A DNA stretch of 64,000 bases from Malachius bipustulatus (GCA_910589415.1 OU342636.1:40749735-40813734); one strand, 5' to 3'; positions 12,001 through 19,874 are shown, numbered from the stretch's first letter. Translations and numbers: made by a program. Notes: generated from the sequence alone by a model not told the origin.

Positions 12001-12602
12001 AAATTTATGAATTTTTTGGTGAAAAAATGCTTTTTTCACCAAAGGGGTGGTTTTTTGGGGGGGACGCACTGTACCCCCAGAACTGGACACTTTTCCCAGA
12101 ACTCAATTCCCCTGAACCAGGGAATTGAGGACACTCTTTAAAGGGAAGTGGCACTACGACCTAATGTCCTGAAGAATCCCTATGAGTAGTTTTTGAATAA
12201 AATTCTTTGCAAAAGAATATCTTCAGGCGACTGAATCTGTACCGATGTAAATAACGACCAGCACCTTACAGTTTATTATTTACTTGGGGGATTACATATT
12301 AGATATATATCTTACAAGATAACTTACATGATATTCTTTTTCCCATTCATATCTGCTTTCGAGTTGTTCACGCTGCAAATCCAATAGTCTCGCCTTTAGG
12401 GAGGCATTTTCAGCTCTGCACTCGGCTAAATCCCTGGATAATTCCAAGTTTTGTGATTTTAAACTGGTCAGCGTAAAAATTTCTGCAATTCAATAACAAT
12501 GTAATTAAAAATTATGTTACACCTAAAAATGCTAGTAGAGTAGTTACCGTTTTCGGATAAATGCGAAAATTCTCCCGACTTCTTTGAAGCCCTTCCAGCC
12601 AT
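66..12602 (-). CDS. Sgo: Shugoshin-like centromere cohesion protector, complete 12-exon gene
   Basis: Shugoshins recruit PP2A-B56 to (peri)centromeres and keep cohesin from being removed in mitosis or meiosis. Twelve exons on the minus strand (12548-12602, 12328-12482, 9712-9871, 8259-8422, 8109-8199, 7864-7894, 7675-7771, 5939-6258, 5780-5821, 805-1614, 140-202, 66-84) join with unbroken phase into 2007 nt, or 668 residues. Visible parts are: a coiled coil at about residues 20-110; the acidic stretch DEELETEELR (209-218); LSTIEE (224-229), which fits the LxxIxE B56-docking motif; a long disordered Ser/Lys/Arg-rich region with many SP sites; AT-hooks PRGRPRK (550-556) and PRGRPKT (586-592); and the C-terminal box SRPKNLKEPS...KKMRRP (about 651-668), which fits the family's KEPS...K(L/M)RR signature. 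The identity rests on that box plus the coiled coil, since the middle is unalignable, as is usual in this family. The start is the first ATG of exon 1. The poly(A) site is beyond the left edge. Confidence 0.82.
140..202 (-). CDS. Sgo: Sgo exon 11, KEPS part of shugoshin box
   Basis: The exon is bounded by a TTTTTCAG acceptor and a GTAAGT donor. It enters and leaves in phase 2 and encodes a basic stretch (PPRRPVRSSRPKNLKEPSIV) that is the first half of the C-terminal shugoshin motif. The intron between exons 11 and 12 is only 55 bp. Confidence 0.82.
203..804 (-). other. Sgo intron 10, no feature recognised
   Basis: This 602-bp intron is flanked by GTAATC and CAG. Short open frames on both strands show no family resemblance. 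I see no inverted repeat or RNA gene in it. Confidence 0.5.
805..1614 (-). CDS. Sgo: Sgo exon 10, large disordered region with two AT-hooks
   Basis: This is the largest exon, 810 nt, residues 372-641 plus two bases. It is rich in Ser, Lys, Arg and Pro, with repeated SP/TP sites suitable for CDK phosphorylation. It contains two RGRP-core AT-hooks about 36 residues apart. Phase 2 on both sides matches exons 9 and 11. The plus-strand open frames across it are antisense shadows. Confidence 0.82.
2008..2667. mobile_element. pogo/Tigger-like non-autonomous element (MITE)
   Basis: Terminal inverted repeats start CAGTGAAAACCG and run into TATAACGACAT. The right end is the reverse complement (ATGTCGTTATATCCGGTTTTCACTG). 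TA dinucleotides flank both ends (2006-2007 and 2668-2669), as expected for Tc1/mariner-pogo insertion. Further TATAACGAC-type subterminal motifs occur inside. No transposase frame is left in the 660 bp. Confidence 0.8.
3301..3700 (+). pseudogene. LINE RNase H domain fragment (jockey/R1-type)
   Basis: A plus-strand frame encodes WIPGHTGIEGNERAHSLARK and about 90 further residues. WxPGHxGIxGNExAxxLA is the C-terminal RNase H signature of non-LTR retrotransposons such as the R1/Outcast-type clades. Only this domain is present, in antisense inside a Sgo intron. A 13-bp direct repeat, CAGGTCAGGTGTG, flanks it near 3288 and 3680 and may be a target-site duplication. Confidence 0.75.
3796..4069. 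mobile_element. Small MITE with 7-bp target duplication
   Basis: The 274-bp element has imperfect inverted ends (CACAGAATAGGTACAATCAG on the left; reverse complement CACAGAATAGATACAATCAG on the right). It is flanked by identical ACGTTAC on both sides (3789-3795 and 4070-4076). The interior is GC-rich (GCGGGC repeats), unlike the surrounding DNA. The superfamily is uncertain; a hAT-like origin is possible, although a hAT duplication would be 8 bp. Confidence 0.75.
4181..4475. repeat. Dispersed-repeat-like block, possible Penelope-like terminus
   Basis: A block of higher GC starts with TAGGCTTTCACGGCTGG and contains a GGGCGATTATCTGG segment. It looks like a transposon terminal region of the Penelope-like type that I recall from other arthropods, but no coding motif is present. 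The 94-residue open frame over it shows no recognisable domain. Confidence 0.3.
5320..5392. mobile_element. Solo pogo/Tigger terminus
   Basis: The reverse complement from 5392 reads TACAGTAGAAGCTCGATTAT followed by CCAAAT, a textbook pogo/Tigger terminal repeat with its TA. No left partner was found nearby, so this is a truncated remnant. Confidence 0.55.
5780..5821 (-). CDS. Sgo: Sgo exon 9, 42-nt microexon
   Basis: The exon lies between a TTTTTAG acceptor and a GTAAGT donor and encodes GLGLTLSSPSPLKE. Phase 2 in and phase 2 out fit exons 8 and 10 exactly. Confidence 0.78.
5939..6258 (-). CDS. Sgo: Sgo exon 8, Ser/acid-rich linker
   Basis: The acceptor CTCTTTCAG precedes LKVYLNQITPEQ. The exon runs 320 nt and ends at a GTGAGT donor in phase 2. 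The C-terminal half is Ser/Gly/Asp-rich and disordered. The open frame continues upstream of the acceptor, which is why a longer apparent ORF (to 6363) exists. Confidence 0.78.
6259..7674 (-). other. Sgo intron 7
   Basis: This 1.4-kb intron has no gene. About 6630-6690 (GACATTCCCAACTTTTTGTG core) is near-identical to 14135-14195. About 7470-7507 is a copy of the short GGTACC-type repeat. The region 6420-6560 is slightly GC-richer, without a recognisable motif. Confidence 0.5.
7470..7507. repeat. Short dispersed element, copy a (CAGTGTCGGTAA..GGTACCCT)
   Basis: The unit CCCTAGTAAGCGCCAGTGTC then GGTAA..CAGGTACCCT recurs, in either orientation, at 13431-13460, 14191-14229, 15149-15209 and 21978-22039. 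The last two are full palindromes of two facing units. Confidence 0.65.
7675..7771 (-). CDS. Sgo: Sgo exon 7, LxxIxE motif exon
   Basis: The exon lies between a TTTTATAG acceptor and a GTAAGT donor. It encodes residues 219-251, including LSTIEE followed by further acidic residues (ELETE). LxxIxE with trailing acids is the docking motif for PP2A-B56. If the donor is not used, the frame stays open for 22 more codons to a TAA at 7603-7605, which would give a truncated isoform. Confidence 0.78.
7864..7894 (-). CDS. Sgo: Sgo exon 6, 31-nt acidic microexon
   Basis: The exon sits between a TTCTAG acceptor and a GTAAGT donor and encodes DEELETEELR plus a split codon. The phases (1 in, 2 out) match its neighbours. 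Confidence 0.75.
8109..8199 (-). CDS. Sgo: Sgo exon 5
   Basis: The exon encodes NDSINETNNVSFQRRSNRQD and on to LSDLSDL. A GTAAGTTTTCAG string inside it looks like an abutting donor and acceptor, but it is only 12 nt and must be coding. The true donor is GTAAGTTTT after 8109. Confidence 0.78.
8259..8422 (-). CDS. Sgo: Sgo exon 4
   Basis: The exon enters in phase 1 after TATGTTTCAG and leaves in phase 0 at GTAAGT. It encodes VEPLVKDKAHVV and on to VDNDISV (residues 124-178). The segment PTIRL loosely resembles the PxVxL motif that binds the HP1 chromoshadow domain, but with Ile for Val. I give that little weight. Confidence 0.75.
8423..9711 (-). other. Sgo intron 3
   Basis: This 1.3-kb intron holds only AT-rich simple sequence (for example TAATAATTATTATTG near 8793) and short open frames without similarity. 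No element was recognised. Confidence 0.45.
9712..9871 (-). CDS. Sgo: Sgo exon 3, second half of coiled coil
   Basis: The acceptor TTTTTCAG precedes NLSNIVINMESVLRKSLNKT. The donor GTTAGT was chosen over a GTAAGA seven bases earlier because only GTTAGT (phase 1) keeps exon 4 open; the earlier site gives a stop. It continues the leucine-rich helix begun in exon 2. Confidence 0.75.
10740..11070 (+). promoter_or_regulatory. LTR-like or cryptic promoter region with TATA box
   Basis: A locally GC-richer block contains GGGGGACTATATAAGGACCG, with the TATA box near 10855. It is followed by AGTAGTAGTAG-type sequence resembling an LTR R/U5 region or an insect core promoter and leader. A short open frame (11061-11318) follows without recognisable domains. 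No matching second LTR is visible, so a solo LTR is an inference. Confidence 0.35.
11440..11550 (+). pseudogene. LINE reverse transcriptase scrap
   Basis: The frame reads VYKKGNMSKIENYQPISLLT then SFSKVL, matching the conserved N-terminal RT block of jockey-like LINEs (KKGD..NYRPISLL..FSK). It is a short fragment, broken on both sides. Confidence 0.65.
11608..12000 (-). pseudogene. BEL/Pao retrotransposon RT fragment
   Basis: The minus-strand frame contains YIPHHCIIRPDSSTTKLTVV, MDASVKCSSGVTLNDTLMTG and FWRFSPVEPLKVYRL. These are the PHH..VVxDAS..SGxSLNDxLxxGP and WRF..EPLxxYRL blocks of BEL/Pao polyproteins. The region between them is altered by frame damage (the FSQQTNSQ stretch), so it is a dead internal fragment without LTRs. 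Confidence 0.8.
12328..12482 (-). CDS. Sgo: Sgo exon 2, N-terminal coiled coil
   Basis: The acceptor ATTGCAG precedes a helical heptad-like stretch with Leu spaced at 3-4 residues and Asn at inner positions (LKSQNLELSRDLAECRAENA, then SLKARLLDLQREQLESRYEW). This resembles the shugoshin homodimer coiled coil. The exon ends at GTAAGT in phase 0. Confidence 0.8.
12548..12602 (-). CDS. Sgo: Sgo exon 1 with start codon
   Basis: ATG at 12602 opens MAGRASKKSGEFSHLSEN and ends at a GTAACT donor in phase 1. A short basic N-terminus before the coiled coil is usual in the family. Confidence 0.72.
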
Positions 12603-13430
12603 TTTCCAATTATGTATTGAACTTTTAAACAGGCCCCCTTTAAACCCTAGCGGGTACCTACCTATACTACTAGCACTAGCAGTCTACCACACTGTTTTAA
12701 AAATACAAAGCACATTAAAAACACAGGTACCTACTTATGGTACATATGTATATTTTTGAAAATTTAAAATGAAACATTTTTTACAAGTAAAACAACACTA
12801 CAAGAGACCTATAAAATATGAGCGACACTGGTCAGTTTAGTAATATTGCTGCTCAGTTTAATAATACTTTTTCAATTCTATCTTCTCTTTTTTATGTTAG
12901 AATAGGATTGATAGGGAATAGAAATTATGTCCGTGTGATTAGATTACACTTTGCAACTAGCCTAGCATCAACAGCCAACAGCACGAGCACAGCAGTAAAA
13001 TCAAATATAAGAAAATGCACCGTTTGTTTCACTGCACTGTTATTCACTCTCTTTTCTTTCAGTTCAGTAAAATTAAAATGCACTATTACTATTATTCAGT
13101 TTTTTCAGTTCGGTCAGTTGGTCAGTTCTTCTGATTCGTTCTGATCTGACCTTCTGATGATGATGAGAGAGCAGTGCACAGTGCAGTGCAGACTGCAGAA
13201 ACGCGAACACAGGTGAAGCTTCGCACTTCGCAGCGAGGATGATGGATGAAATTGAAATTTGAAACCGGCCAGTCAGAACAGACAGCCAATGACAGCCAAG
13301 ACGCAACAAATAACCGGTAAAGTACGATAATACGATACAAGCTTTACAAGCCTACTACCCGTGCTACTACTACTAATGCCAAATAAATAGCGAAGGGTGT
13401 AAAACTGACGTTTATTAGGTACTAGCAAGT

Positions 13431-13460
13431 AGGGTACCTGTATTACCGACACTAGCGTTT
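13431..13460. repeat. Short dispersed element, copy b
   Basis: AGGGTACCTGTATTACCGAC followed by ACTAGCG is half of the palindrome seen complete at 15149-15209. Confidence 0.6.
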
Positions 13461-14190
13461 AACACACTGTAATGTTTGAACAGCTGATGAATTTCATATT
13501 TTTGGCATATTTGGTCACAAGAGGCATCATCAAGTAGTGAAAAAAAGCAAAGTTTGAAAAACGAAACAAAATAATAACACGGATAGAACTCGAGAAATCC
13601 TCCTTCAGTGGGTATTAAAAACATATTACGGGTCTATAAGGATCTACGAATCTGTAGAGTTTAGTATTTGGTATAATTTTTAACTCGATATCTAATTCAT
13701 ACTAATACCTACTGAGAAAAACGGTCTTGATAGTCATACACACAGACGACAGAGTGATCTAAACCTATAAAGAAAACCTCCCATACTGATCCTTAATGAA
13801 ATAAGATTACAAAGGTGTAATAATAAAACCTACCTGCCAATAAGTTTCATAAGTAGGTATAGGGAAATTCTGAGCCGGTATAATATTTTATTTTTATTCT
13901 GTAATCATAACTGCCTGCTGCAGTGCATTTTTGTCAAGAAAATCCCAGTACTTACCAGGTAGAGGACTATAAATGAGTTTAAAACATTCAAACTTTCCGG
14001 AAAGTTACCTTTAGGCAACAGGAACAAGTAGAAAGCCATCTTTTTATTGTTGAAACATCTAACGCGTTAAAGTTTACCATTTTTAGAAGATACACGGACT
14101 TAATATGCGTTTGTTGTACGTTCATGGAAAATCTGACGTTTTTGAAGTTCAATTTGACATTCCCAACTTTTTGTGAGAATGAGAATGCGC

Positions 14191-14229
14191 TACCCTAGTA
14201 AGCGTCAGTATCGGTAATGCAGGTTCCCT
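14191..14229. repeat. Short dispersed element, copy c
   Basis: TACCCTAGTAAGCGTCAGTA then TCGGTAATGCAGGTTCCCT is a diverged half unit. It adjoins a second shared block (14135-14195) that also occurs at about 6630-6690. Confidence 0.6.
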
Positions 14230-14396
14230 ATTATCAAGAGTATTTGGTCTAACCTCATCATAACACAAAACATACAACATGGTTCAAAAATTTAAACAAA
14301 TTTCTCACTAGAAACATAGATTAGAGAATATAATATAACCTGATTTAGGTCATTTATTTATATCCGCGGCTCCTACGCTGTTTCACTATGGCACCT

Positions 14397-14660
14397 ATAT
14401 CAGTACCTCAGAGCTAAACTGTATTAACTCCATTTTTTTCGAAAATAGGCTTTATTCATTTTAATATCAATTCAGTACTGCTCTGTTGAATGGTTATCAG
14501 TATTAACTCCTAGGTAATACTGTTTCGGAATTATGCAAAGTAAAACTGTATTAAGTTCCTAGTCGACTCCGAGCTAAACTAAATTATGAGCGCAATATTT
14601 CTGGTCAAAAATTAATTAAAGATTGGTAGTTAATACAGTTTAGCTCTGAGGTACTGATAT
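14397..14660. mobile_element. Inverted-repeat MITE (GTACCTCAGAGCTAAACTG)
   Basis: The arms ATATCAGTACCTCAGAGCTA.. on the left and ..TAGCTCTGAGGTACTGATAT on the right are near-perfect inverted repeats of about 33 bp. They enclose about 200 bp that carries two more GAGCTAAACT-type sub-repeats. No coding capacity. Confidence 0.75.
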
Positions 14661-15148
14661 AAGGGTGGAGAACATATATCGGGTGATCCACAAAATTTTT
14701 CATCAACTAGTGCCTTGGAAGAGAGAGATGGCTATTACAGTCATGTCTGAGCTCATTTTACTAAAATAATTCTGAAATAACTTCAGAGTAGTTCAAATTC
14801 TCATGTGTCATATTTAATTTCAATTCCTGTCAGTTTCATTAAAATATGTATGATATTGCGAAAACCCATAATTCAAGACTATTATAATAATTAAGGAACC
14901 TGATGAAATTCCTGGTATATGTTACTAAACACCTATCTCAATTGCCACTTTTTTATGATTCGTACTTTTTTAGACCACGATTCTTCATAAATTCTGTTTG
15001 TGTTTTGGAAGTGAAATTATAAAATCGTAAAAAATGATAATTGAATCATTCAAAAACTCAAACTCGAACGGAAACGTAAAATTGAAATGTTATTTTATCC
15101 TCATTCAGAAAGACAGAATACTCTGATTTTCTGAGATAACAACAACTT

Positions 15149-15209
15149 AGGGTACCTGTATTACCGACACTAAGGCTAGCAAGCGCCAGTGTCGGTAATA
15201 CAGTACCCT
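15149..15209. repeat. Short palindromic element, copy d
   Basis: AGGGTACCTGTATTACCGAC..GTCGGTAATACAGTACCCT forms a near-perfect inverted repeat of about 23-bp arms around an AAGGCTAGCAAGCGC loop. It lies in the body of the copy 1 element and is shared with copy 2. Confidence 0.7.
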
Positions 15210-15492
15210 ACAACGACTCGCGCTGTTCATCCTTCTCCTTGAAATACAACATACAACCAATGCCAAATTGAAATTAGTAATAAACGCAGCACCACAAGTA
15301 CTCAGTAGCAGATGTCGTTACTGTTCCAGGTTAGTTTCTTCACTCTAACAAACTTCTTTATGAAAGTGGTCATATTTTTATTTATTGTTCTATGATTTGT
15401 AGATCATTGATTGGAGTAGTTCACTTACACACCTACCAATTGTTTGTGTTTTATCCGGCAGACATGCTTCATTTTATTCAAGGCAATAATAG

Positions 15493-15935
15493 TCGGGGGT
15501 AATTACACGAGAGCTTATTTTTTATCCGGATAAAGATGCAGTTTTAACGAAAATTTGTTTTTTATTGGCAATTTAACGAGTCAAATTGTCTGATAAAACG
15601 ACGAGTCCGAAGGACGAGTCGTTTTATCTGACAATTTGACGAGTTGAATTGCCAAAGAAAAAACAAATTTGAGTTTAAAAGTGCATCTTTATCCGGATAA
15701 AAAATATAAGCTCGTGTGTAATTTAGGGAAATAATTTAACGAATAATAATAATTATTAATAAATGACGTTTATTAATTTGTCAATTAATATCACCTTGGT
15801 AACTACTTACCTGATTTTGCGTCTAAAAAGCTAGCTTACATTTTATCCAGATGCAAAGTTAGGGCTAACTTTATCCGATGTCAAAGTGACAAAAACACTA
15901 TTCCTTATGTCATTTTTAATACATGAGTTAAATTA
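15493..15935. repeat. Foldback repeat, tandem unit 1
   Basis: A 443-bp unit begins with an inverted repeat of about 110-bp arms centred at 15610 (GAGTCCGAAGGACGAGTC). The arms contain TTATCCGGATAAA and end at TAATTACACGAGAGC / CTCGTGTGTAATTTA. A 200-bp AT-rich tail follows. It is absent from the sister element at 20592-22353, so it is an insertion. Confidence 0.8.
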
Positions 15936-16379
15936 TCGGGGGTAATTACACGAGAGCTTATTTTTTATCCGGATAAAGATGCAGTTTTAACGAAAATTTG
16001 TTTTTTATTGGCAATTTAACGAGTCAAATTGTCTGATAAAACGACGAGTCCGAAGGACGAGTCGTTTTATCTGACAATTTGACGAGTTGAATTACCAAAG
16101 AAAAAACAAATTTGAGTTTAAAAGTGCATCTTTATCCGGATAAAAAATATAAGCTCGTGTGTAATTTAGGGAGATAATTTAACGAATAACAAAATTTATT
16201 TAATAAATGACGTTTATTAATTTGTCAATTAATATCACCTAGGTAACTACTTACTTGATTTTGCGTCTAAAAAGCTAGCTTACATTTTATCCAGATGCAA
16301 AGTTAGGGCTAACTTTATCCGATGTCAAAGTGACAAAAACACTATTCCTTATGTCATTTTTAATACATGAGTTAAATTA
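15936..16379. repeat. Foldback repeat, tandem unit 2
   Basis: Near-identical head-to-tail copy of 15493-15935, with only scattered substitutions and small indels (for example GGGAAAT versus GGGAGAT). Its palindrome is centred near 16053. The high identity implies a recent duplication. Confidence 0.8.
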
Positions 16380-16406
16380 TCGATGAAAAATTTTGTGGAT
16401 CACACG

Positions 16407-17696
16407 ATACCTATAGTAACACCACATAACACCAAGAAGGTATAATTCATTTGCTTTGCAAATGAAAGGGAAAACCACAAAACGGCCTAAAAACCGGTTT
16501 TGAGAGTGCGGTCCTGACAAGAGGCGTCGAAAAGATGCCGCGAATCATGGATATAACCACTGCTGGCCATTTCACGATAATGCCAAACGCTTCGAAGCGT
16601 GCCAGAGACGTACTGGCGCTATATCCGCTTTCACACATATCGTGTCCAGTCCATAGGGATTGATGCAATGTTTTTTGGAATATAAATGCAAAATTCAAAA
16701 TAAAAATCGTGCTACTGTTAATCTCGAAGATTTTCCTTGCCCTGAAAGTGAAGAAAAAAATAGAAATTCGACCGTAGTGCCAAAGAGGCCTTAGTTGTGA
16801 CCTTAATATTAGTTTGCAATGGCTATTTTTAGCTTCTTACCCACCCAGCACCCCTATTTCGCTCCTCGGTCCCGAAAAAATTGATGAAACTTAGGAGCCG
16901 CGGATGTAAATAATTACCTTAATTTTTAATGATGGACTTATACCATGAAAACGTATTATTTGTGAAATTTTCATTTTATTCAAAATAATGAGTTTTCTTC
17001 CACAGAAACAACTTTTTTGGCATTTATTGGTCGTGGGTGGCGAAGAAACTAAAGTTTATCATTTAATTAATTTTTTATTTATTTTGGAAAATGTGTATTC
17101 AGTCGACCCTCTTTAAAGGGCTGTATCTTGAAAAGGGAGCCATTTTAAACAGAAATGATTGCGGTTAAATTGGCATGTTTTTATCCCAGAATGTTCTGAG
17201 TTTCCATTTCCATGAACCTTAAAAACTAAGAAGTGAAATATCCACTTTCTTGTGGTGGAGTTTACGGAATACCATGCTTTTGAATTTGGCATCCGGCTTT
17301 AAATTAGCTGAATGATTCAGCAAAGTATGATAGATTGTTACACGAGGGAGGAGATGGCTAGTGGAGGGGGTGTAAGGTTGTATAGAGCCAACCTTGGAAG
17401 CTACACACAAGCAATAATAATATTAATAATCTTCATTGCCCCAATAACAGGTCATAATAAAGCTTTGTATAAGTCTTAAAACTAATAAAATATTTATTAT
17501 TAATAATATAATAATAACAATAGACAAATAGACAATATTAATAATTATTGCCCATAATAGGTGAGTGAAAATTAAAAATTGTCAGTTAAAACTGTAACGA
17601 CCATCAAAGATGAGTAAACAATTTAAAATGCTCACCAATTTTTTTTGTTAATATCAAACACAAGACATACAGTGCATTATTTTAGGTACGTGCAAC
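16407..17696. other. Intergenic region downstream of the zinc-finger gene
   Basis: About 16447-16698 is a GC-richer patch with an 83-residue minus-strand open frame that I cannot assign. The rest is AT-rich. TTTATT at 17493-17498 (AATAAA on the minus strand) is a plausible poly(A) signal 200 bp past the zinc-finger stop codon. Confidence 0.4.
17493..17498 (-). terminator. Candidate poly(A) signal of zinc-finger gene
   Basis: AATAAA on the minus strand, about 200 nt after the stop codon at 17697. The AT-rich context makes chance occurrence possible. Confidence 0.4.
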
Positions 17697-19874
17697 TTAT
17701 TTTGGATGTTTACGTCTATAATGTTGGGGTAAATAACTTTTTCTTTTCGTTTCATACGCACATTCTTGACATTTGAACATTTCTGTTATTTTTTCATGTG
17801 CATATTTACAATGTCTAGTTAAATTACTTTTAAGTCTTGCTTTATAAGAACACTCATTACATTTATATACTTCAGCTTCGTGTTTTATGTGTTTTCGTCT
17901 GCAATGCTGAGTTAAATCGTATTTCATTTTTGTTTCAAAAAAACATTCTTCACATTTATACACTTCCGCTTCTTTTTCATGCTTACGTTTATAATGCTGG
18001 TTAAAATGACTTTTATTTCTTGTTTCGTAAGAACATTCCTGGCATTTAAATACTTCATGATCTTTTGAATGTTTATATTTATAATGCTGGATCAAATGAC
18101 TTTTTACTTTTGTTTCAAAAGAACATTCCTCACATTTGTATATTGGTGTTTCTTCTGTATGTTTATATTTATTATGTTGGGTCAAGGAACCTTTGTCCCT
18201 TGTTTCATAGGGACATACCTGACATTTATACACTTCTGTTTCATTTGTGTGTTTACGTCTATAATGCTGAGTCAAATCATATTTCATTTTTGTTGCAAAA
18301 GAACATTCTTCACATTTATATACTTCTAATCCTTTTGCATGCATTCGTTTGTTATGCTGGGTTAAATGACTTTTATTTATCGTTTGGTAAGAACATTCCT
18401 CACATTTAAACAGTTCCATTTCTGTTGCATGTTTACGTTTATAATGTTGAGTCAAATGACTTCTAATTCTTGTTTTAAAAGAACATTCGTCACACATGTA
18501 CACATCCCCTTCTTTTGAATGTTTATATTTATGATGGCTGATCAATGCACCTTTATACTTTGTTTTGTAAGGGCATACCTGACATTTGTGCACTTCTACT
18601 TCTTGTGCATGTTTATATTTATAATGCTGGGTCAAGTCATATTTTATTCTCGCTTCATAAGAACATTCCTGACATTTGTACACTTCTGCTTCCTTTGCAT
18701 GCTTACGTTTATAATGCTGGGTTAAATGACTTTTATTTCTTGTTTCGTATGCGCATTCTTTACATTTGTACACTTCAGTTTGTTTCACATGTTTAAGTTT
18801 CCAATGTTGCCTGAAACGACTTCTCATTGTGGTTTGAAAATAACATTCTTGACATTTGTACACCTCTCCTTCTGTTGCGTGTGTGTATTTAAAATGCTGT
18901 GTCAAGTCATATTTCATTCTCGTTTCGTAAGAGCATGCTTCACATTTGTGCAAGTCCCCATTTTTTGCATGCTTGCGTTTATAATGCTGGGCTAAATGAC
19001 TTTTACGCCTTGTTTCATGAGAGCATTCCTCACACTTATACACTTCAGTTTGTTTCAGATGTTTATATTTGTAATGTGGGATCAAATCATATTTGATGTT
19101 TGTTTCGTAAAGACATTCCTCGCATTTGTACACATCTGCTTCGCTTGCATGTTTACGTTTATAGTGCTTGATCATATCACATTTTATTCTTGTTTCATAA
19201 AAACATACATCACATTTGTACACTTCAGTTTCTTCTGCATGTTTGCGTCTACAATGTTGGGTCAAAGCACTTTTATGTCTTGTTTCAAACGCACATTCTT
19301 GACATTTGTACACTTCAGCTTCTCTCGTGTGTTTATATTTGCAATGCCTGGTCAAACTACTTTTATTTCTTGTTATATAAGAACATTCAAAACATTTGTA
19401 CAATTCAGTATATTGTTTGTGTTCATGATTAAAATGCCTGATGAAACTGGCCTTGTTGCTTGTTTCGTACAAGCAATGCGCACAGCTGTACTTCAACCCT
19501 TCTTCCGAAGAGTGTAGTTCCTCTTTTTGAATAGCACCAGCACCACACTGATCAACCTCATCCCGAAATTTCCCAGCATTGCGTGTCTCCATCACCTTAT
19601 GTTCTTCAATGTCAATTTCTTTCTTCAAACGCACACTTTCTGCTGGTGCTGGTACTTCATGGATGTCATATTGGAAATCTTCAGGCTCGCTTTTTATACA
19701 ACAATGTGGTAAACTAGAATTGGCAATGTTTAATTCAGATATGTGGCATTTTGAATCATTCTGTTCATCTTCACACTTCAAATTTGCAGGAAAGGTGACA
19801 TCAGTTTCCTTCTCTTGCTTTATTTTGGTTTCTTCCTGATTTTCAAACAAAAAATTTGCTTCCCTTGAACTCAT
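17697..19874 (-). CDS. 20-finger C2H2 zinc-finger protein, single exon
   Basis: The 725-residue protein is a probable nuclear DNA-binding regulator; I recognise no ortholog. Residues 1-128 are acidic with several psi-K-x-E SUMO-like sites (IKQE, IKSE, LKKE). From residue 129 to 723 run 20 fingers of form C-x2-C-x12-H-x4-H at an exact 30-residue period (90 bp), with one extra residue between fingers 18 and 19. Linkers are of the AEVYKC type rather than TGEKP. All Cys and His ligands are intact. Helices fall into classes (SHL, YDL, GxL), and fingers 9-12 and 13-16 repeat the order SHL-YDL-GxL-SHL. I chose ATG at 19874 because the longer frame begins at TTG with an in-frame TGA just upstream. 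No intron is needed. The plus-strand open frames across it are antisense products of the repeat. Confidence 0.88.
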   Translation of the reverse strand: MSSREANFLFENQEETKIKQEKETDVTFPANLKCEDEQNDSKCHISELNIANSSLPHCCIKSEPEDFQYDIHEVPAPAESVRLKKEIDIEEHKVMETRNAGKFRDEVDQCGAGAIQKEELHSSEEGLKYSCAHCLYETSNKASFIRHFNHEHKQYTELYKCFECSYITRNKSSLTRHCKYKHTREAEVYKCQECAFETRHKSALTQHCRRKHAEETEVYKCDVCFYETRIKCDMIKHYKRKHASEADVYKCEECLYETNIKYDLIPHYKYKHLKQTEVYKCEECSHETRRKSHLAQHYKRKHAKNGDLHKCEACSYETRMKYDLTQHFKYTHATEGEVYKCQECYFQTTMRSRFRQHWKLKHVKQTEVYKCKECAYETRNKSHLTQHYKRKHAKEAEVYKCQECSYEARIKYDLTQHYKYKHAQEVEVHKCQVCPYKTKYKGALISHHKYKHSKEGDVYMCDECSFKTRIRSHLTQHYKRKHATEMELFKCEECSYQTINKSHLTQHNKRMHAKGLEVYKCEECSFATKMKYDLTQHYRRKHTNETEVYKCQVCPYETRDKGSLTQHNKYKHTEETPIYKCEECSFETKVKSHLIQHYKYKHSKDHEVFKCQECSYETRNKSHFNQHYKRKHEKEAEVYKCEECFFETKMKYDLTQHCRRKHIKHEAEVYKCNECSYKARLKSNLTRHCKYAHEKITEMFKCQECAYETKRKSYLPQHYRRKHPK

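Larger units (their letters stand above)
9872..12327 (-). other. Sgo intron 2 with retroelement debris
   Basis: The intron holds an LTR-like promoter region (about 10740-11070), a LINE RT scrap (about 11440-11550) and a BEL/Pao RT fragment (about 11608-12000). A perfect 10-bp hairpin stem (CTCAATTCCC / GGGAATTGAG) sits at 12102-12129. I recognise nothing in 9900-10700. Confidence 0.55.
12603..14396. other. Region upstream of Sgo
   Basis: Presumed Sgo promoter and 5' flank. It includes a purine/CAG-rich stretch at about 13150-13220 (CAGTGCACAGTGCAGTGCAG) and two copies of the short GGTACC repeat (13431-13460, 14191-14229). Open frames here show no conserved domain. No clear TATA box was seen. 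Confidence 0.45.
14680..16406. mobile_element. Terminal-inverted-repeat element, copy 1
   Basis: The ends CGGGTGATCCACAAAATTTT and (reverse complement) CGTGTGATCCACAAAATTTT match over about 26 bp through TTCATC. The body matches the element at 20592-22353 along most of its length. Compared with that copy, it lacks the 0.96-kb insertion and instead has two extra foldback units at 15493-16379. The ancestral body is about 0.83 kb. No intact transposase frame; superfamily unknown. Confidence 0.75.

Noticed and set aside
15593..15625. Hammerhead-ribozyme-like string GACGAGTCCGAAGGACGA
   Set aside because: It resembles the stem II region of hammerheads, but the required CTGATGA and GAAAC core segments are absent; the match comes from the palindrome centre.
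18065..19517. Series of plus-strand open frames of 60-173 residues with repeated F/C/H-rich motifs
   Set aside because: They are antisense readings of the 90-bp zinc-finger repeat on the minus strand; the periodicity is inherited from it.
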